Notes: generated from the letters alone by a model not told the origin. A stretch of 64,000 bases of DNA from Novosphingobium meiothermophilum (GCF_003171715.1 NZ_QGHL01000001.1:1-64000); one strand, 5' to 3'. Numbered from the stretch's first letter, positions 8,565 through 18,687 are shown. Numbers and translations: made by a program.

Positions 8565-9487
8565 TTCGCGCCGCCTTCAAGCTGGCCGGGAATATGCGAT
8601 TCATGGTTGGCCAGATACCACGCGGCAATCTCCTCGCGCGTGGCCCACCACACGCCGGGCAGCGATTTGGCGTGTTCGATGAACTCGCGCAGCGCCCGCA
8701 CCCGGTGCGCGCGGCCCGAAACGTGCGGATGCAGCCCAAGGTTCATGATGCGGCCCGTCTTCGCGCCTTCGGCATAAAGCACGTCCAGTTCCTCGATCAG
8801 GGCGTCGCGGTATTCGTTCGTGGTGTAGTTCTTGCGCGTGATGAAGGTGAAGTCGTTGATCTCGTTCGAATAGGGCACCGAAACGATCGGCCCGTGCGGC
8901 GTGCGCAACAGATAGGGCTGATCGTCGTTCATGATGTCGCAGTAGAACGTGCAGCCGTATTCGGCGAGGATGTCGGCCGTCTGCATCGTGCCGCGCAGGG
9001 AGGACGAGAGCCAGCCCTTGCTCTTGCGGCCGGTGAACTTCTCGAACTGTTCAAGGCTGCGCAGGATGATGTCGCGCTCCTTTTCCGGCTCGTGCGCAAA
9101 GCTGGAAAGCAGTTCGCCCTGCTCCCAGTTGTGCGTCAGCAGTTCCCAGCCACGTTCCAGCACGGCATCGGTCATCGCCTTGCGCCGTTCGAACGTCACG
9201 GCATTGGTGGTGCAGCTTGCCTTCACCCCCAGTTCGTCGAACAGGTCGATCAGCCGCCACAGCCCCACCCGCTGGCCATATTCGCGCCAGGTAAAGTTGG
9301 GGAAATCGGGCGTGTTGCCGGGCAGCACATCGGGCAGGATCGCCGGGCCGCCCGCGTAATAGGGCTTGTCGGTATCCTTGGTCAGATCCCACGTTTCCAG
9401 ATTGAACGTGAGGATCAGCGCCACCCGCGCGCCGTTCGGCCAGATCAGCGGCCTGCGCTGCGGCAGCGGGATGTAATCGTATTCCAT
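8561..9487 (-). CDS. PuuE-like polysaccharide deacetylase-fold (NodB homology) protein
   Basis: This 308-residue NodB-fold protein lacks the usual metal site. Where deacetylases have TFDD it reads TFNLETWD, and the HxxxH ligand pair is replaced by THNWEQGE. Segments such as GWLSSSLRGT and IMNDDQPYLL fit the metal-independent PuuE/allantoinase-like branch. PuuE hydrolyses allantoin, a cyclic ureide, so cleavage of a C-N bond is more likely here than sugar deacetylation. It overlaps the monooxygenase by 4 bp and follows the amine oxidase by 60 bp. A second member of the branch is encoded at 36332-37234. Confidence 0.82.
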   Translation of the reverse strand: MEYDYIPLPQRRPLIWPNGARVALILTFNLETWDLTKDTDKPYYAGGPAILPDVLPGNTPDFPNFTWREYGQRVGLWRLIDLFDELGVKASCTTNAVTFERRKAMTDAVLERGWELLTHNWEQGELLSSFAHEPEKERDIILRSLEQFEKFTGRKSKGWLSSSLRGTMQTADILAEYGCTFYCDIMNDDQPYLLRTPHGPIVSVPYSNEINDFTFITRKNYTTNEYRDALIEELDVLYAEGAKTGRIMNLGLHPHVSGRAHRVRALREFIEHAKSLPGVWWATREEIAAWYLANHESHIPGQLEGGAK

Positions 9488-9512
9488 CAGTATCTTACCC
9501 CTGAACCCGGAT

Positions 9513-9559
9513 ACCGCCTCAGGCGGTCAATCTCTTGCCTGACGGCCTCAGGCCGTCAG
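9513..9559. repeat. Two adjacent palindromes at the amine oxidase stop
   Basis: ACCGCC-TCA-GGCGGT lies at 9513-9527 and CTGACGGCC-TCA-GGCCGTCAG at 9539-9559. Both have the same 3-base loop. The stop codon of the amine oxidase (9548-9550) forms the loop of the second. No T-run follows on the minus strand, so a simple intrinsic terminator is unlikely. They may act as an mRNA-stabilising or attenuating structure between the amine oxidase and the downstream operon. Confidence 0.5.
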
Positions 9560-11029
9560 AATCTCAAGCGCCACGCGCTCGGCCGATTCCAGCGCGCCTT
9601 CCAGCCCGCGCGCGGCCTGTGCGGTATGCTCGCCGCAGAAATGCACACGCCCGGCCGGCTGCATCATTGCATCCAGCCATTTCACCTGTCCGGGGCCGAA
9701 GTAGGACACATCGCCCCCGTTGAACCGCTCGCCCGCCCAGCTGAAATAGCTGTGCGCCGCAACCTTGCCCCTTGCCGCCGGGCGCAGGCGCTCGATCTCG
9801 CGCACCACCATGGCCTTGGCCGTTTCGGCGCCCATGCGGTCCCAGTAGAGCGCCAGATTGCCGCGTGCCTGCACCACGAAGCCGGTGATCTCCTCTGGCG
9901 TGGCACCATAGCGCTGCGGCATGACATTGCCCAGAACGCCGTCGGTCCACATGCCGGGGGCAAGGCCATCCTCGTCCCAGAAGGGCGCCGTGGCGGTGAC
10001 GAAGACCATCGAGATCGGCTGATAGCCAAGCTGCGCCACGGCCTGCGCCTGCATGCCTTCCAGCGCGGGCAGCACCTTCACGTTGCGCAGCGCCGAGAAC
10101 GGCAGCGAGCACACCACGTGCCCCGCGCTGAAGGTCGCCCCATCGGCGCAGTGCACCGTCACGGCCGCGCCGTCCTGCGTGATCGCCACCACCTCGCGCC
10201 CCAGCAGCACATCGCCCTTCAGCAGCCGCGCCATGCCCGTGGCAATGTGGATGTTGCCACCCCTCGCCGAAAGCGAGCCCGTTCCCGCCGCCATCTGGCC
10301 TTTGATGAAGCCGTCGTTGTATTCCATCATCAAGGCCGAAACGTCCCAGGCATTGATGCCGTAATAGGGCGCAATGTCGTTGCACAGGCGGATCGCCGCC
10401 TCCGAAAGCCCCTGCGCCTTCAGGAAATCATGAAGCGAGATGTCCAGCGCGGCATTGGCCGGTTCATGCCAGCTCATCCAGTCGGCCAGCCGGGTATTGT
10501 CGGAAACCAGCTTGCCCACCACTTCGCCGGGCATGAGCATCTTCAGCCGTTCGGGCAGGGGATTGCCGGGAAAGGCCGCCCATTCGGCGCGGGTCATGGG
10601 CTTGCCGTTGATCCACAGCAGGGGCGGCGCCCCATAGCGATAGCGCGCGCCCACCTCGACCATCTGAACGCCTGCGCGATGTGCGGCATCAAGGCCCCGG
10701 CCATAGCCTTCGGCCATCGAATTGAAGCCCATTTCGGGATAGCCCGGCTGATCCAGCAGGGTCCAGATCCGGCCGCCCACCCGATCGCGCGCTTCGAGCA
10801 CGGTCACGGTCTTGCCTTCCTGTTCCAGCATCCATGCCGCCTGAAGGCCCGAAACGCCTGCGCCCAGCACGATCACGTCGCTCTGCCCCGGCTTGCGCGT
10901 GGGGGCAGAGGGCGCGGCCTTCCTCGCCCGGCGCGCGGCCCATGCGGGCTGGCCCGCCGCCAGCCCGGCAAGACCAAGGCCAAGGCCGCCAATCGAGAAT
11001 GTCCGCCGGTCCATCATCATGGTCGTCAT
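9548..11029 (-). CDS. Flavin-dependent monoamine oxidase, Tat-exported
   Basis: A 493-residue amine oxidase of the MAO/L-amino-acid oxidase family, which oxidises an amine to an imine (then aldehyde plus ammonia) with release of hydrogen peroxide. The start chosen ([11 protein letters not shown]) has AAGGGA 6 bases upstream and gives a twin-arginine signal, DRRTFSIGG plus a hydrophobic stretch to about residue 35. The FAD fold follows: [19 protein letters not shown], then [11 protein letters not shown]. The C-terminal [20 protein letters not shown] completes the flavin site. It probably works in the periplasm. First gene of its operon, divergent from the alpha/beta hydrolase gene at 11219. 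Confidence 0.9.
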   Translation of the reverse strand: MTTMMMDRRTFSIGGLGLGLAGLAAGQPAWAARRARKAAPSAPTRKPGQSDVIVLGAGVSGLQAAWMLEQEGKTVTVLEARDRVGGRIWTLLDQPGYPEMGFNSMAEGYGRGLDAAHRAGVQMVEVGARYRYGAPPLLWINGKPMTRAEWAAFPGNPLPERLKMLMPGEVVGKLVSDNTRLADWMSWHEPANAALDISLHDFLKAQGLSEAAIRLCNDIAPYYGINAWDVSALMMEYNDGFIKGQMAAGTGSLSARGGNIHIATGMARLLKGDVLLGREVVAITQDGAAVTVHCADGATFSAGHVVCSLPFSALRNVKVLPALEGMQAQAVAQLGYQPISMVFVTATAPFWDEDGLAPGMWTDGVLGNVMPQRYGATPEEITGFVVQARGNLALYWDRMGAETAKAMVVREIERLRPAARGKVAAHSYFSWAGERFNGGDVSYFGPGQVKWLDAMMQPAGRVHFCGEHTAQAARGLEGALESAERVALEILTA

Positions 11030-11109
11030 GTTCCCTTGGGCCGTTGCCGCAGGGCAGGCCGCTTCACGCTGCCAATCGCCACAGCCGGGAGGCCCGTGTC
11101 GATTGCGCG

Positions 11110-11134
11110 GGTGGTGCTCACCACCTGTCGGATA
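11110..11134. promoter_or_regulatory. Palindrome and degenerate class I site in the amine oxidase/hydrolase divergent promoter
   Basis: GGTGGTG-CT-CACCACC is perfect at 11110-11125. Overlapping it is TCACCA-CCTGT-CGGATA (11118-11134), in which only the right arm and the spacer (reverse complement ACAGG) match the class I operator. The 189-bp divergent region thus holds a candidate operator, but a weak one. Confidence 0.4.
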
Positions 11135-11218
11135 GACAAGCATGGCTTTCGGAAAATACGCCAATCATGGATAGGCGATACCCATTGCTTCATGCGAAAC
11201 GTCCGCACCGGAGGCCCC

Positions 11219-12205
11219 ATGAACCCCCTGAAAGTGCTGCTGGCAGCGCTGATCCTCACCCCCGTGGCAAACCTGCCCGCAGCGGCGCAGGTGGCCGCGA
11301 CCGCGCCCGATTCGCCCGCCACCCCGCGCCTGACGGTGGCCCAGTTGCGCGCCCGCTATGCCGACCGGCAGAGCCGCTACATGACCGTCAGGGGCATGGA
11401 AATCCATTACAAGGACGAAGGCCCCCGCAAGGCGCCGGTCCTGCTGATGATCCACGGATCGCAAAGCAGCCTGCGCACGTGGGACCGCATCGCCGTGCTG
11501 CTCAAGCCGCGCTACCGCATCATCCGCTTCGACATTCCCGGTTACGGCCTGTCCGGCCCGGTCAGCGACGAGGCCGCCGCAAGCGTGCTGCCGGTGGAGA
11601 TCACCGAAGGTCTGCTCGACGGTCTTGGCGTGAAGCGGCTCGCCGCTGCCGTCGGCGTGTCCAGCGGCGGGACCATGGCGATGTATCTGGCCGCAAGGCG
11701 TCCCGAAATGGTCGCGCGGCTGATCCTTTCGAATACCCCGTCCGATCCGGTCGATACCAGCCACATGGTCCAGACGCCCGCCTTCCTTGCCGCACAGGAC
11801 CGCGCGCGCCGGACCGGTTATCAGGACTACGACTTCTGGGACCAGTATCTGTCCTTCTTCGCGGGCGATCCGGCGCGGATCAGCAGGCGCACGCGCATGG
11901 AATACTGGGATTTCAACCGGCGCAGCCCGGAACGGCACCCCATCGCCATGGTCGCGCGCATCGGCGATGGCAAGCAGGCCGCCATCGAGATGGCGAAGAT
12001 CACCACGCCTACCTTCCTCGTCTGGGGCGGCGGCGATCCGCTCCTGCCCGAAGCGGCGGTCAACGCGATCACGCGCTATCTGAAGAACGCCACGATTTCC
12101 AAAGTGCTGATGCCCGATGTCGGCCACTATCCGCCGCTCGAAGTGCCCGACCGCTTTGCCCGCTGGATCGAGACTTACGTGGAAGCCGGGGTTCCGGGCC
12201 AATGA
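11219..12205 (+). CDS. Secreted alpha/beta hydrolase
   Basis: A 328-residue alpha/beta-fold hydrolase. A GGAGG ribosome site precedes the ATG by about 5 bases. Residues 1-24 form a Sec-type signal ending PAAAQ, so it is probably periplasmic. The core has [10 protein letters not shown] (oxyanion region), the nucleophile elbow GVSSGG, an Asp in [10 protein letters not shown] and the catalytic His in DVGHYPP, giving a complete triad. It could cleave an ester, amide or C-C bond of the imported compound. It leads an operon in which each of the next three genes overlaps the previous one by 4 bp. Confidence 0.9.
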   Translation: MNPLKVLLAALILTPVANLPAAAQVAATAPDSPATPRLTVAQLRARYADRQSRYMTVRGMEIHYKDEGPRKAPVLLMIHGSQSSLRTWDRIAVLLKPRYRIIRFDIPGYGLSGPVSDEAAASVLPVEITEGLLDGLGVKRLAAAVGVSSGGTMAMYLAARRPEMVARLILSNTPSDPVDTSHMVQTPAFLAAQDRARRTGYQDYDFWDQYLSFFAGDPARISRRTRMEYWDFNRRSPERHPIAMVARIGDGKQAAIEMAKITTPTFLVWGGGDPLLPEAAVNAITRYLKNATISKVLMPDVGHYPPLEVPDRFARWIETYVEAGVPGQ

Positions 12206-13620
12206 AGCCGCGCACGCTCTACGAAAAGCTCTGGGATTCCCACGTCGTTGCCGATCTGGGAGGCGCGGATGCGGCAGGCGGGGAGGCGCTGCTCTATATC
12301 GACCGCCACATCGTGCACGAGGTTTCCAGCCCGCAGTCCTTCGTGGCGCTGCGCGCAAGGGGCCGCCGCCTGCGCCGCCCGGAAACGCACCTTGCCGTGG
12401 CCGATCATGCCATCCCCACGCGCCAGCGCGGCACGATCGACGATCCGCTGGCCGCATCGCAGATTGCCGAACTTGAAGCCAACGTGCGCGAGTTCGCCGT
12501 GCCCTATGCCGCGCTCGACGGTCCCGAACAGGGCATCGTGCACGTCATCGGCCCGGAAACCGGCTTCACCCTGCCCGGCACGACCATCGTCTGCGGCGAC
12601 AGCCACACCACCACCCACGGGGCGTTCGGCGCGCTGGCCTTCGGCATCGGGGCAAGCGAACAGTCCACCGTCATGGCCGCGCAGGCCCTGCGCCAGACGC
12701 GCGCAAGGACGATGAAGGTGGAACTTGTCGGCACCCGCCATCCGCTTGTCTTCGCCAAGGACATCGCGCTTGCCCTCATCGCGCGGATCGGGGCCAACGG
12801 GGCGGTGGGCCATGCGGTGGAATATGCCGGGCCTGCCGTCAGTGCCATGGCGATGGCCGAACGCATGACCTTGTGCAACATGACCATCGAGGCCGGCAGC
12901 CGCATCGGCCTCGTCGCGCCCGACGAGACGACCTATGCCTTCATCAGGGGCCGCCGCCTTGCCCCGCAGGGCGAGCTGTTCGCGCGGGCCTGCGCCTATT
13001 GGGACACGCTGCGCAGCGATCCCGGCGCCGCCTATGACAGGCACGTGACCATCGACCTTGCCGAAATCGAACCGCAGGTCAGCTGGGGCACCAGCCCCAA
13101 CCAGACCCTTCCCGTCAGCGCCCGCGTGCCCGACCCGGCGCAGATCACCGAACCATCCCAGCGGCGCGAGGCGGAAAAGGCGCTGGCCTACATGGGCCTG
13201 ACGCCCGGCGCGCCGCTGCTGGGCACGCCGGTCAGCCATGTCTTCATCGGTTCATGCACCAATGGCAGGATCGAGGACTTGCGCGCTGCGGCCGCCATCG
13301 CGCTGGGGCGCAAGGTGGCGCCGGGCGTCAGGGCCATCGTCGTGCCCGGCAGCATGGCCACGCGCGCGGCGGCAGAGCGTGAAGGACTGGACCGGATCCT
13401 CATCGAGGCGGGGTTCGAATGGCGCTTTTCGGGCTGTTCGATGTGCGTTGCCATGAACGATGACCGGCTCTCGCCGCAGGACCGCTGCGCCTCTACCAGC
13501 AACCGCAATTTCGAAGGCCGGCAGGGCGCGGGCGGGCGCACCCACCTGATGAGCCCGGCCATGGCCGCCGCTGCCGCCATCGCGGGCCATATCGCCGATG
13601 CGCGCGAGTATGTGGCATGA
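12202..13620 (+). CDS. leuC: 3-isopropylmalate dehydratase large subunit (LeuC family)
   Basis: This 472-residue aconitase-superfamily subunit has the expected [12 protein letters not shown] start, [25 protein letters not shown], and the three 4Fe-4S cysteines in GSCTNG and SGCSMC. It looks closer to true LeuC than to aconitase or homoaconitase. LeuCD isomerises 2- to 3-isopropylmalate and related enzymes act on citramalate. Placement between an exported hydrolase and an isochorismatase-like hydrolase, not with leuA or leuB, suggests a catabolic role on a branched hydroxy-diacid. That role is inference. The start overlaps the previous stop (ATGA). Confidence 0.93.
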   Translation: MKPRTLYEKLWDSHVVADLGGADAAGGEALLYIDRHIVHEVSSPQSFVALRARGRRLRRPETHLAVADHAIPTRQRGTIDDPLAASQIAELEANVREFAVPYAALDGPEQGIVHVIGPETGFTLPGTTIVCGDSHTTTHGAFGALAFGIGASEQSTVMAAQALRQTRARTMKVELVGTRHPLVFAKDIALALIARIGANGAVGHAVEYAGPAVSAMAMAERMTLCNMTIEAGSRIGLVAPDETTYAFIRGRRLAPQGELFARACAYWDTLRSDPGAAYDRHVTIDLAEIEPQVSWGTSPNQTLPVSARVPDPAQITEPSQRREAEKALAYMGLTPGAPLLGTPVSHVFIGSCTNGRIEDLRAAAAIALGRKVAPGVRAIVVPGSMATRAAAEREGLDRILIEAGFEWRFSGCSMCVAMNDDRLSPQDRCASTSNRNFEGRQGAGGRTHLMSPAMAAAAAIAGHIADAREYVA

Positions 13621-14249
13621 CCTCCCTCACCCCTTTCACCACCGTCACCGGCCATGCCGCCGCCATGCCGGAAGAGAACATCGACACCGACATCATCTTT
13701 CCGGCGCGCTTCCTGCTGCTGACCGCGCGCGACGGCCTTGGCCGCCACGCCTTCCATGACCGCCGCTATCATCCCGATGGCACCGAAGTGGCGGGCTATG
13801 TCCTCAATGCCGAGCCGTTCCGCGCGCCTGCGGTGATCGTGGCGGGCGCGAACTTCGGTTCGGGATCAAGCCGCGAACAGGCGGTCTGGGCGCTCCAGGG
13901 CCTGGGCGTGCGCGCGGTCATCGCGCCTGCGCTGGGCGAAATCTTCCATAACAACTGCCTGCGCAACGGCATTGTTCCGATCATCCTGCCGCCCGCCACC
14001 GTGGCCGCGATGCTGGAAGCCGCCGCCGCTGGCGCGCCTTTCACGGTCGATCTAGAAGGCCAGACCGTCACCGCGGGCAAGGCCGATCCGGTGCCATTTG
14101 CCATCGCGCCCGAAAGACGGCTTGCCCTCCTCAACGGATGGGACGAAACCGACCTCGTGCTGGCCCGCTTCGAAGGCGCCATTGCCGCCTTCGAGGCCGG
14201 ACAGCGCAGGATCCAGCCATGGCTTTACCCTGAGGACACGACTGCATGA
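13617..14249 (+). CDS. leuD: 3-isopropylmalate dehydratase small subunit (LeuD family)
   Basis: A 210-residue swivel-domain subunit that completes the LeuC active site. [30 protein letters not shown] and [18 protein letters not shown] are typical LeuD segments. It overlaps leuC and the following hydrolase gene by 4 bp each, so all are probably translated together. Length is normal. The pair may interconvert hydroxy acids such as citramalate and methylmalate before the lyase steps encoded elsewhere in the window. Confidence 0.94.
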   Translation: MTSLTPFTTVTGHAAAMPEENIDTDIIFPARFLLLTARDGLGRHAFHDRRYHPDGTEVAGYVLNAEPFRAPAVIVAGANFGSGSSREQAVWALQGLGVRAVIAPALGEIFHNNCLRNGIVPIILPPATVAAMLEAAAAGAPFTVDLEGQTVTAGKADPVPFAIAPERRLALLNGWDETDLVLARFEGAIAAFEAGQRRIQPWLYPEDTTA

Positions 14250-14881
14250 GCGAGAATGACGACCTGCTGGCCAACTACAAGCGCGCCTATGACCGGCGGG
14301 TGGGCTTCGGCAGCAAGCCAGCGCTGATCCTGATCGACTTCTGCATGGGCTATTTCGACGAATCCTGCGAACTTTACGCCGATGTCGATGATGCCCTCGC
14401 CTCGGCGCTGCGCGTGCGCGCGGCGGCGCGCAGCGCGGGCGTGCCGGTGATCCTCACCAATGTCGTCTATCACCCCAGCGCCATCGACGGCGGCCGCTTC
14501 TTCGAAAAGGCCGCGCCGCTGAAGAACTTTCTCAGGGGCAGTCCGATGGGCGCATGGGGACCGGGGCTGGAACCCTTCGAGGATGAACTGGTCGTCTCCA
14601 AGCAATACCCCAGCGCCTTTTTCGGCACCTCGCTGGCCTCGACGCTCACCGCGATGGGCATCGATTCGGTCCTGCTCACCGGTCTCACCACGTCGGGTTG
14701 CGTGCGCGCCTCGTGCGTCGATGCGATGAGCCACGGCTTCCGCACCGCCGTCATCGCCGATGCCTGCGGCGACCGGCACGCCGCCCCCCACGAGGCCAAC
14801 CTGTTCGACATGAACGCCAAGTATGCCGACGTGGTGAGCGAGGCCGAAGCGCTGGCCTTTCTCGGCAGCCTCAAGGGCTGA
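14246..14881 (+). CDS. Isochorismatase-family amidohydrolase
   Basis: This 211-residue cysteine hydrolase has the family triad: Asp in ILIDFCMG, Lys in VVSKQYPSAFFGT, and the nucleophilic Cys in LTTSGCVRASCVDA, with a cis-peptide turn before it. The pattern is closest to N-carbamoylsarcosine amidase and maleamate amidohydrolase, which release ammonia from an amide, rather than isochorismatase itself. In the leuCD operon it could free a dicarboxylic acid from its half-amide. This fits the other amide-cleaving enzymes in the window. Confidence 0.9.
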   Translation: MSENDDLLANYKRAYDRRVGFGSKPALILIDFCMGYFDESCELYADVDDALASALRVRAAARSAGVPVILTNVVYHPSAIDGGRFFEKAAPLKNFLRGSPMGAWGPGLEPFEDELVVSKQYPSAFFGTSLASTLTAMGIDSVLLTGLTTSGCVRASCVDAMSHGFRTAVIADACGDRHAAPHEANLFDMNAKYADVVSEAEALAFLGSLKG

Positions 14882-14905
14882 ACCCGCGCCGCACCGGTGC
14901 AGTCC

Positions 14906-14922
14906 CATCCGACAGGCGGACA
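14906..14922. promoter_or_regulatory. Class I operator upstream of DUF1838 gene
   Basis: CATCCG-ACAGG-CGGACA, with the same spacer as the perfect copy at 4611. It lies in the 158-bp gap after the isochorismatase-like gene and ends 117 bp before the DUF1838 start, so that gene may have its own regulated promoter. Confidence 0.55.
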
Positions 14923-15039
14923 AATCCCGGCCCGGTCCTGCGCGGTGAACGGCCGGGCGCCATCTTCGGCAGGAAGCAAGGGCGGCACTGGGCTGCCCGC
15001 ACAGGTCGGCCTCACAGGCTGGCCCGGAGATTTTGGCCG

Positions 15040-15978
15040 ATGTCCGCAGATCTCACTCGCCGTTCGCTTATGTCTGCCCTGCCCGCCGCCGCCGGTCTGG
15101 CCGCAGGGATGGCAACCGCGCCCGCATCGGCTGCCGCAGGCAGGGCAAGGGCGCCCTCGCCCGCCATTTCAGATGCCGAAGCGACCGCGCGCCTGCGCGA
15201 TCCGGCGACCCGCGCCCGCGTGCGCGCCCGCGTTGCCGGATCGTGCGAGGCCGAAACGGTCAACATCTTCTATCGCCTCAACCTCTATGGCTTTACCGGC
15301 GACGGCAATCTCGTGCCCTTCTTCACGCTCAACCACCTCAGCGTGAACGAATGGACCCCGCTGCCCGGAAACCGCTATCAGGCCAGAACCTTCGAATGCG
15401 GTGTCTATTGCGCCTTCGATACCGACGATGTGCTTGACGAATGGCAGAACCCGCTGACGGGAGAAGTGCGCAAGCCCTTTCAGTTCCTCGGCGGCCCGTT
15501 CACCGTCACCCACGGACCTGACGGCATGGTGGCCATGGGCGCAGAGCTGACCCCGCGCCCCATGCGGATGGAAGCCTTCGGCGGCTCGCTCTTCGTCAGC
15601 GCCATGGCCGACATGGCCCGCCCCAACCCGGTCAGCCCGGAAAAGCATCCCAAGTTCTCCTCCGGCCCGATCGCCTACTGGGATACGCTGGCCACCACCG
15701 TTGCCCCCGTGGCGCAGGCCTTCGATGAAGGCGTCAGTTCGGCCGATGCCTTCCATCACTTCCAGAACCTCGGATCGTGGCATCCCTGGCTTGGCATGGG
15801 ATCGCGCGCGGGCCGCACCTATGGCCGCGCCGCCGGGGTCAAGGTCCGCTCGCTCGATCAGATCCCTGCACAGGCGCTCAAGGGGCTGCAAGACCGCACC
15901 CCGGAGATCTTCGACCGCAAGGGGTGGACCGCGCCGCGCTTCGACATTCTCGAATACATGGCCACCAACCCCGCCTGA
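15040..15978 (+). CDS. DUF1838 family protein, Tat-exported (copy 1)
   Basis: A 312-residue DUF1838 protein of unknown function. The start (MSADLTRRSLMSALP) gives a twin-arginine signal with an alanine-rich tail to about residue 34. Family features are the WQNPLTGEVRKP segment (usual form NPYTGE), FYRLNLYGF near the front and SWHPWLGMG near the C terminus. Two further members are encoded at 21650-22516 and 25481-26542, both also with twin-arginine signals. Three paralogues in a single catabolic region suggest a real enzymatic or binding role on the pathway substrate in the periplasm. Nothing in the sequence shows the chemistry. Confidence 0.85.
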   Translation: MSADLTRRSLMSALPAAAGLAAGMATAPASAAAGRARAPSPAISDAEATARLRDPATRARVRARVAGSCEAETVNIFYRLNLYGFTGDGNLVPFFTLNHLSVNEWTPLPGNRYQARTFECGVYCAFDTDDVLDEWQNPLTGEVRKPFQFLGGPFTVTHGPDGMVAMGAELTPRPMRMEAFGGSLFVSAMADMARPNPVSPEKHPKFSSGPIAYWDTLATTVAPVAQAFDEGVSSADAFHHFQNLGSWHPWLGMGSRAGRTYGRAAGVKVRSLDQIPAQALKGLQDRTPEIFDRKGWTAPRFDILEYMATNPA

Positions 15979-16026
15979 CTGGGCGGCCTGTCGCCGCGCT
16001 GCGGTGCCCGCTCGGAACGCCGCGCC

Positions 16027-17025
16027 CTAGCCCATGCTGTCGCGGGCAGCCGCCTTCACCCGGTCAAGCAGGTCGATCAGCCGCGCCGCATCGCGCCCGG
16101 TTGGGCACAGGTTCGGCTGCCCCCTGATGGCGGCCACGAAGGCGCGCAACTGCTGCCGGAAGAAATGATCCAGCCGCCGCCCGCCCATCCGGCGCGCGTC
16201 GTCGATGATCCCCGGCGGCGGGGATACCAGCACCTCGCCGTTCCACGTCAGGAACTCGCCATCGGCGATTTCCGCCACGCCTCGCGCGAAGTGCAGCACC
16301 TTGCGATCGAACACGCTGCGCTGGTTGTAGGAAATGTGGATGCTGGCCATGCGCCGCCCCGGATAGCGCAGCAGGATCATCGCCTCGTCCTCGGCCCGCC
16401 AGCCCGATTGCCAGCGCGCCGTCTCGGCATGGACGCGCAGCGGATCATCCTGCCCCATCACGAGCTGCACGAAATCCAGCGAATGGGGCGCAAAGAGCGA
16501 AAGGATCAGCCCTTCGGCAGGCGTGCGCGCGGCCCACCATGGCGCCTGCGGTCCGTCCCAGAACACACAGGCCGAAACCTCGACTGCGTGCAAGGCCCCC
16601 CATTGCGGCATCCGCCTCACCAGTTCGGCCACGGCTTCGTTGTGGCGAAAGGTATGCCCGGCGGCCAGCACCAGCCCGCGCGCTTGCGCCAGATCGGCCA
16701 GCGCGCTCGCCTCGGCACCGGTTTCGGCCAGCGGCTTTTCCACCAGCACATGCTTTCCCGCCGCCAATGCAGCGGCCGCCTGCGCGGCGTGAAGCGCATT
16801 GGGGCTGGCAATCAGCACGGCATCCACGCCGGGCATGGCAAGCGCCTCGTCCAGATCGGCAAAGGCGGGCACGGCATGGGCCGCCGCCGCGCGGTGCCGC
16901 GCGCCTTGATCCGCATCTGCCACGCCAGCCAGCCGGATTTCCCCCTCCAGCCCGGCCAGCGCGCCAAGGTGCGCGGCGGATATGCGCCCGCAACCCACCA
17001 GCAGCAGCCCGACCGGATCAGCCAT
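16027..17025 (-). CDS. Gfo/Idh/MocA family oxidoreductase
   Basis: A 332-residue NAD(P)-dependent oxidoreductase. The N-terminal Rossmann fold has LLVGCGRISAAHLGAL and the family signature VEKPLAETG around residue 95, followed by the C-terminal alpha/beta domain. Relatives oxidise or reduce sugars, inositols, biliverdin and similar cyclic alcohols or ketones. The start overlaps the stop of the upstream carrier gene by 8 bp, so the two are one transcript. The gene is convergent with the first DUF1838 gene. Confidence 0.9.
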   Translation of the reverse strand: MADPVGLLLVGCGRISAAHLGALAGLEGEIRLAGVADADQGARHRAAAAHAVPAFADLDEALAMPGVDAVLIASPNALHAAQAAAALAAGKHVLVEKPLAETGAEASALADLAQARGLVLAAGHTFRHNEAVAELVRRMPQWGALHAVEVSACVFWDGPQAPWWAARTPAEGLILSLFAPHSLDFVQLVMGQDDPLRVHAETARWQSGWRAEDEAMILLRYPGRRMASIHISYNQRSVFDRKVLHFARGVAEIADGEFLTWNGEVLVSPPPGIIDDARRMGGRRLDHFFRQQLRAFVAAIRGQPNLCPTGRDAARLIDLLDRVKAAARDSMG

Positions 17026-18442
17026 GCGCCACCTGCGCCGTCAGGGCCGGTGCCTTCTCGTGCACGAACAGCCAGATCACCAGCGCCGCCACCAGCTTGG
17101 TCACGCCCGGCACCACCGAATAGGCGACAACCGTTCCCGCCACCGCCTGCGCCGATTGGGCAATGCCGGCGCGCGCCGCCGCTGCATCGAAGCCCCAGCC
17201 CGAAAGGATGGCGCCCACCACCAGCGTGCCGCCCAGCGCAATGCCCGCCTTCTCGATGATCGACCAGATGGCCGAATAGGTTCCCGCCCGGTTCTCGTCA
17301 TGCTCGTCGCGGGCATGGGCAATGCAATCGGCCAGAAGCGAAAGCACGATCGTGCCCCACCCCGCATTGCAGGCGGCCATCAGTGCAGCCAGGACATAGG
17401 CCACCTCGATCGGCACCGCGCCAAGCTGGCCCCAGACCAGCGTGACCAGCCCGTGCCCGGCAGCGGCCAGAACATAGGTCGGCTTCTTGCCGATGCGGGC
17501 CGCCACCATGACCCAGAGCGGCGATCCCGCCATGACCGCAACCGCCATGATGGCCGACATAACGCCGATATCGTGCAGGGGTTCGGGCCGCGCCATCGCG
17601 TATTTCACGAAGAAGGGAAAACCGGCATAGGAAATCCCCGCCCCCACCGTCATGATGACCGCCGAAAGGCACAGCACGGCAAACCGCCGGTCGGCAAAGG
17701 TGCGGGGCAGATCCTTGAGCAGGAACGGCTTTGCGCAGCGCGCGCCATCGGGGATGCGCGCGGCAAAGCGCCACGCGATCAGCAGGCAGCCCATCGAGAT
17801 CAGCCCCAGCACCGCCATTGTCTCCAGATGCCCCGCCCGGTCCATGCCCAGACGGTTCACGAGCATCGGCGCGAACGAGGACGACATCAGCACGCCAAGC
17901 CCGGTAAACCCGTGCTTCCAGCCCATCAGTTCGGTCCGCTCGACCGGGTCCGCAGACATCTCCGAGAACTGCGCCAGATAGGGAACCGAGAAGGTCGAAT
18001 AGATCGCCATGTAGGCGCTGAAGGTCACGAAGACCCATGCCACCTGAAACGCGGTGGCCGCGTCCGGCACGGCAAACGGCCCCAGCATGGCAAAGGGCGC
18101 TGCCGCCGCACCGACCAGCAGCCACTGCCGACGGGGAAACGGACGCGGCGTTCTGCTCGCCAGGCGGTCAGATGCAAGACCGATCCACAGATCGAACACC
18201 ACCCCGAAAACCACCTTGGGCACGAATATGGCCGCGCCCGCAATGGCAGGGGCAATGCCCATGACATTCGTGAGGTAGAACAGCAGCAGCAGGGATGGCA
18301 CATCGCGGAACAACTGGCCCGCCACCTGACCAACCCCGAAACCAGCCTTGACCGAGCGCGGCAGACGTGCCGAAAACGCAGCGTTCTTCGCCATTTGCTG
18401 CGCTTCGTCCGGCGTGATGGAGCCTTGATCTGTAGCACTCAT
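17018..18442 (-). CDS. MFS_2/GPH-type (MelB-like) transporter
   Basis: A 474-residue membrane carrier with about 12 predicted helices. DLWIGLASDRLASRTP after helix 2, YSTFSVPYLAQFSEMSADPVERTEL in the middle and the ENRAGTYSAIWSIIEKAG stretch fit the glycoside-pentoside-hexuronide:cation symporter branch. The chosen ATG has CGGAG about 9 bases upstream; the frame is open further upstream but without signals. It probably brings a pathway intermediate through the inner membrane. It is divergent from the TonB-dependent receptor with a class I operator between them, which suggests that outer- and inner-membrane uptake are co-regulated. Confidence 0.88.
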   Translation of the reverse strand: MSATDQGSITPDEAQQMAKNAAFSARLPRSVKAGFGVGQVAGQLFRDVPSLLLLFYLTNVMGIAPAIAGAAIFVPKVVFGVVFDLWIGLASDRLASRTPRPFPRRQWLLVGAAAAPFAMLGPFAVPDAATAFQVAWVFVTFSAYMAIYSTFSVPYLAQFSEMSADPVERTELMGWKHGFTGLGVLMSSSFAPMLVNRLGMDRAGHLETMAVLGLISMGCLLIAWRFAARIPDGARCAKPFLLKDLPRTFADRRFAVLCLSAVIMTVGAGISYAGFPFFVKYAMARPEPLHDIGVMSAIMAVAVMAGSPLWVMVAARIGKKPTYVLAAAGHGLVTLVWGQLGAVPIEVAYVLAALMAACNAGWGTIVLSLLADCIAHARDEHDENRAGTYSAIWSIIEKAGIALGGTLVVGAILSGWGFDAAAARAGIAQSAQAVAGTVVAYSVVPGVTKLVAALVIWLFVHEKAPALTAQVAHG

Positions 18443-18570
18443 TCCAATTATCTCCGAAGCGCACCGTCCCTCGCCGGAAAGGAGGAACCAGGGCGCGCCC
18501 TCGCGCCGGGGCGCATGGCGTGCCGGAAGCATGCCTGTCGATGATTGCGAGCCGATGGCCGAAGAACGAA

Positions 18571-18587
18571 TGTCCGATTGGCGGATA
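18571..18587. promoter_or_regulatory. Class I operator between the MFS_2 carrier and the TonB receptor
   Basis: TGTCCG-ATTGG-CGGATA lies 129 bp upstream of the carrier start and 211 bp upstream of the receptor start. It sits in the 355-bp divergent intergenic region (18443-18797), which holds no gene that I can support. Confidence 0.6.
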
Positions 18588-18687
18588 GTGCTTTTTCCCG
18601 CCGTTGTTTTCAAAGCCCGCAAGCACAAGCCTCACGATCCGAGAGCAGGGCAGTCTCCACAAGGCGCCTCACAAGCGCTGGCGGCAT

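Noticed and set aside
9513..9559. Classical intrinsic terminator
   Set aside because: Stems are good but no T-run follows in the direction of transcription.
8594..11218. A very long + strand open frame running antisense through the deacetylase-like and amine oxidase genes into the hydrolase
   Set aside because: GC-rich codon bias leaves the opposite strand open. The minus-strand genes have full domain matches; only the part from 11219 is a real + gene.
16982..18544. Long + strand frame opposite the MFS_2 carrier
   Set aside because: Low-complexity Arg/His/Gly-rich translation typical of an antisense shadow; the minus strand encodes an intact carrier.
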